A stretch of 64,000 nucleotides of DNA, taken from Cyrtodaria siliqua (taxonomy: Eukaryota > Mollusca > Bivalvia > Adapedonta > Hiatellidae). The stretch spans positions 273,610 to 337,609 of the forward strand of contig JAWPHD010001287.1 of NCBI GenBank assembly GCA_037043455.1, in the 5' to 3' direction. Position 1 is the stretch's first letter; each line of letters starts with the position of its first letter. The position numbers were made by a program, and so were the translations under genes. Shown in pieces: positions 60,531 through 64,000 of the stretch. The notes below the pieces were generated by a model. The model was given only the letters and a program-made list of their open reading frames with translations. It was not told where the DNA came from and did no database searches.

Positions 60531-61134
60531 GTAAGTGTCTTTTCTGTCTGATACTCAACACACAAGACAACTACCCAGTAAAACCTAAAATATCAAATAT
60601 TAAATGTGAATTCCGGAATCTAAACTTTGTTGAAGACAAACTTGTGAATTCATGTGAAATTCATGGGGAATTTGCTCGTGTATTTTTAGCTCAACTGAGC
60701 TGAAGGCTCGAGTGTATTATTTAGTATCGAAATTGGCAGGAGTCTTTGGTATGAGTCGTGCCGAGGCTAACATTTGATTGTGTACATATATATAATATAT
60801 GTGTCAAATTTTAACGGAAAACTTGATGCAAAACTTGGTTTTGAGTCGTGCCGATGCAAAAACTAACATTACCTTTATTTTTGCATACTTTTATATTCTT
60901 TCACCAAACTTAAAAAAATATCTAATCATTGCCAGTTTAACCATACCAATATCAAAAGCGCAGTAACTTAATCTGACTTCAAAAGTCAGTCTAGCAGCAA
61001 ATATCAATTTTACACTGAAAACTTAAAACATAACCATTTACATTTCTAGAAGCATTTAATTTTAATTATGAAAGGTGATCTTGCTGTCTACTGCTTGTTT
61101 GGTGCATTGTCTTTATGTATAACCCTTTTTTTAG
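60531..61134 (+). other. Intron between the two exons
   Basis: GT at 60531 and AG at 61133-61134 (acceptor tract CCCTTTTTTTAG). Inside, at about 60687, AGCTCAACTGAGCTGAAGG resembles the end of another dispersed mollusc repeat. Confidence 0.55.
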
Positions 61135-61432
61135 GGAGCCTAGCCCCAATAATCTAGCCCCATTACAAAATTTAGAATCCTCTGTACACCAGATGGAAGA
61201 CATCGATGAAGTTGAGGCTGTACAAGAGACGTCAAGCAAGAAGGGGAGTGGGTTGCAGCGTTTAAAAAGGGTGGATGTGGCAGCTGTTGCTGAAGACAGA
61301 ATGATTGTAGACAGGTCTTGTCTTATGACACTAGCAGCATTCATACCCCACAAAGTGTGCTCCAGGAAAAACTGTAAAAAGGATGTAACCATGAAAGAGC
61401 GTACCTTTGGCTCAGGAATATTTCTGACTTGG
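61135..61432 (+). CDS. Internal exon of an unrecognised protein (exon 2 of 2 seen)
   Basis: 298 bp, bounded by TTTTTTTAG and GGTAAGC. It encodes 99 codons after the shared split codon: EPSPNNLAPLQNLESSVHQM, a charged stretch (EDIDEVEAVQETSSKKGSG), then VDRSCLMTLAAFIPHKVCSR, then KNCKKDVTMKERTFGSGIFL and TW. The pair of cysteines in VCSRKNCKK, followed by a beta-like stretch at the exon end, looks like the first half of a zinc-binding module whose second cysteine/histidine pair would lie in the next exon. Similar CxxC...CxxGH...W arrangements occur in unannotated invertebrate proteins, some transposon-related (from memory). The next exon is beyond the window. The overlapping minus-strand frame is a shadow. 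Confidence 0.6.
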
Positions 61433-61679
61433 GTAAGCATAAAAACTAAAATATAATAAAATACCCAGAGCATGCTGTCGGTTAAATAACACCAACATGT
61501 TTTCAGTAAACCAGTCTTGAGATATATGTGACCAGCCGTGTTCAATGTTGCTGTCAGATTAAAACAAAATATTAATGGTTGTTATATGCCTTCAACATTG
61601 AGGTTAGATTTGGTTTACCCAAACTATGGATTGGAACATATTTTTTCCTGTCGTCACTCGGTGCACACCGATTCTTGTG

Positions 61680-64000
61680 TTGTATGTGTTTATTGATGGT
61701 GAGTGTTGAGTTGTGTGTGTTTATTGATGATGAGTGTTGTGTTGCATGTGTTATTGATGATGAGTGTTGTGTTGCATGTGTTATTGATGATGAGTGCTGT
61801 GTTATATGTGTTTATTGATGGTGAGTGTTGTGTTGTATGTGTTTATTGATGGTCAGTGTTGTGTTGTATGTGTTTATTGATGGTGAGTGTTGTGTTGTAT
61901 GTGTTTATTGATGGTGAGTGTTGTGTTGTTTGTGTGTATTGATGGTGAGTGTTGTGTTGTATGTATTTATTGATAGTAAGTGTTGTGTTGTATGTGTTTA
62001 TTGACGGTCAGTGTTGTGTTGTATGTGCTTATTGATGATGAGTGTTGTGTTGCATATGTTATTGATGATGAGTGTTGTGTTGTATGTGTTTATTGATGAG
62101 TGTGGTGTTGTATGTGTTATTGCCAGTGAGTGTTGTGTTGTATGTGTTTATTGATGGTGAGTGTTGTGTTGTATGTGTTTATTGATGTTGAATGTTGTGT
62201 TGCATGTGTTATTGATGGTGAGTGTTGTGTTGCATGTGTTTATTGATGGTGAGTGTTGTGTTGTATGTGTTTATTGATGGTGAGTGTTGTGTTGTATGTG
62301 TTTATTGACGGTGAGTGTTGTGGTGTATGTGTTTAGTGATGGTGAGTGTTGTGTTGCATGTGTAATTGATGGTGAGTGTTGTGATGTATGTGTTTATTGA
62401 TGTTGAATGTTGTGTTGTATGTGTTTATTGATGGTGAGTGTTGTGTTGTATGTGTTATTGATGGTCAGTGTTGTGTTGCATGTGTTATTGATGGTGAGTG
62501 TTGTGTCGCATGTGTTATCGATGGTGAGTGTTGTGTTGTATGTGTTAAGTGATGGTGAATGATGTGTTTATTGATGGTGAGTGTTGTGTTGTATGTGTTT
62601 AGTGATGGTGAATGTTGTGTTATATGTGTTTATTGATGGTGAGTATTGTGTTGCATGTATTATTGATGATGAGTGTTGCCTGGGATATCGATGGTGAGTA
62701 TTGTGATGTAAGTGTTTATTAATGGTGAGTGTTGTGTTGTATGTGTTTATTGATGATGAGTGTTGTGTTGTATGTGTTTATTGATGAGTGTTGTGTTGTA
62801 TGTGTTTATTGATGGTGAGTGTTGTGTTGTATGTGTTTATTGATGTTGAATGTTGTGTTGCATGTGTTATTGATGATGAGTGTTGCATGTGTTATCGATG
62901 GTGAGTGTTGTGTTGTATGTGTTTATTGATGGTGAGTGTTGTGTTGTATGTGTTTATTGATGTTGAATGTTGTGTTGCATGTGTTATTGATGGTGAGTGT
63001 TGTGCTGCATGTGTTTATTGATGGTGAGTGTTGTGTTGTATGTGTTTATTGATGGTGAGTGTTGTGTTGTATGTGTTTATTGACGGTGAGTGTTGTGGTG
63101 TATGTGATATTGATGGTGAGTGTTGTGTTGCATGTGTTATTGATGATGAGTGTTGCATGTGTTATCGATGGTGAGTGTTGTGTTGTATGTGTTTATTGAT
63201 GTTGAATGTTGTGTTGCATGTGTTATTGACGGTGAGTGTTGTGTTATATGTGTTTATTGATGTTGAATGTTGTGTTGCATGTGTTATTGATTGTGAGTGT
63301 TGTGTTGCATGTGTTTATTGATGGTGAGTGTTGTGTTGTATGTGTTTATTGATGGTGAGTGTTGTGTTGTGTGTGTTTATTGACGGTGAGTGTTGTGATG
63401 TATGTGTCTAGTGATGGTGAGTGTTGTGTTGCATGTGTAATTGATGGTGAGTGTTGTGTTGTTTGTGTTTATTGATGGTGAGTGTTGTGTTGTATGTGTT
63501 TATTGACGGAAAGTGTTGTGGTGTATGTGTTTAGTGATGGTGAGTGTTGTGTTGCATGTGTAATTGATGGTGAGTGTTGTGATGTATGTTTTTATTGATG
63601 TTGAATGTTGTGTTGCATGTGTTATTGATGGTGAGTGTTGTGTTGCATGTGTTATTAATGGTGAGTGTTGTGTTGTATGTGTTATTGAGGATGAGAGTTG
63701 TGTTGTATGTGTTATTGATGGTGAGTGTTGTGTTGCATGTGTTATTAATGGTGAGTGTTGTGTTGTATGTGTTATTGATGGTGAGTGTTGTGTTGTATGT
63801 GTTTATTCATGGTGAGTGTTGTGTTGTATGTGTTTATTGATGGTGAGTGTTGTATTGTATGTGTAATTGATTGTTAGTGTTGTGTTGCATGTGTTATTGA
63901 TGGTGAGTGTTGTGTTGCATGTGTTATCGATGGTGAGTGTTGTGTTGTATGTGTTTAGTGATGGTGAATGTTGTGTTTATTGATGGTGAGTGTTGTGTTG
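61680..64000. repeat. 31-bp minisatellite running off the window
   Basis: Monomer of 30-31 bp of the type TGTATGTGTTTATTGATGG plus TGAGTGTTGTGT, about 75 copies with single-base variants (GATGATGAG, GATGTTGAA, GACGGTGAG, and GTTATTG lacking one T). It lies about 250 bp after the splice donor at 61433, probably within the next intron. Open frames (for example 63564-63840) are artefacts. Confidence 0.95.

Noticed and set aside
61066..61545. 159-residue minus-strand ORF
   Set aside because: Overlaps the plus-strand exon that has splice signals and a phase-matched partner; it looks like its shadow.

Overview
The window looks like non-coding, repeat-dominated nuclear DNA of an animal, most likely a bivalve mollusc. 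This rests on AT-rich sequence, spliced exons with GT/AG borders, a CR1/RTE-like LINE, tRNA-derived SINEs, and many copies of a pearl/HINE-like element type well known from clams and oysters (about 160-bp tandem cores, an ACGG microsatellite, a terminal hairpin). The species assignment is inference. There is no sign of bacterial genes, operons or CRISPR. Almost all long open frames lie in tandem repeats whose monomers happen to lack stops.

Layout. 0-0.6 kb: 3' end of a pearl-like element. 1.2-1.6 kb: small CAGGG-ended DNA transposon. 1.6-4.3 kb: 21-bp minisatellite. 5.6-12.6 kb: a nest of pearl-like elements of two families, with a 510-bp TTAA-inserted MITE carrying a tRNA-like pol III promoter and a Harbinger-like MITE inside. 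13.5-24.1 kb: SINEs, MITEs and a dispersed repeat. 24.7-26.5 kb: a 1.8-kb inverted repeat whose two arms are 186-bp tandem arrays. 28.2-28.7 kb: palindromic TTAA MITE. 30.0-32.0 kb: decayed LINE, minus strand. 32.05-33.14 kb: FkbM-type methyltransferase ORF, minus strand, with one in-frame stop. 33.7-36.9 kb: duplicated segment and repeats. 37.5-45.6 kb: 74-bp satellite. 45.6-48.3 kb: pearl-like elements with a 320-bp core. 49.2-52.0 kb: 20-bp minisatellite. 52.8-54.3 kb: the 74-bp satellite again, inverted. 55.85 kb: near-perfect 70-nt hairpin. 59.8-60.4 kb: another CAGGG element. 60.43-61.43 kb: two phase-compatible exons of an unrecognised gene, followed by an intron holding a 31-bp minisatellite that runs off the window.

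Only two loci look like cellular protein-coding sequence: the methyltransferase ORF (probably broken, or a sequencing error) and the two-exon gene fragment at the right edge.

The most interesting structure is in the transposons. (1) Seven short elements begin CAGGG or CAGTG and create 5-bp (one 6-bp) target duplications; three of these can be checked against empty sites inside the window. (2) Two pearl-like families keep the same ends but differ by matching base changes in both sides of the 3' hairpin and in the 5' inverted repeat. (3) A MITE with piggyBac-like TTAA targets carries a tRNA-like box A/box B.
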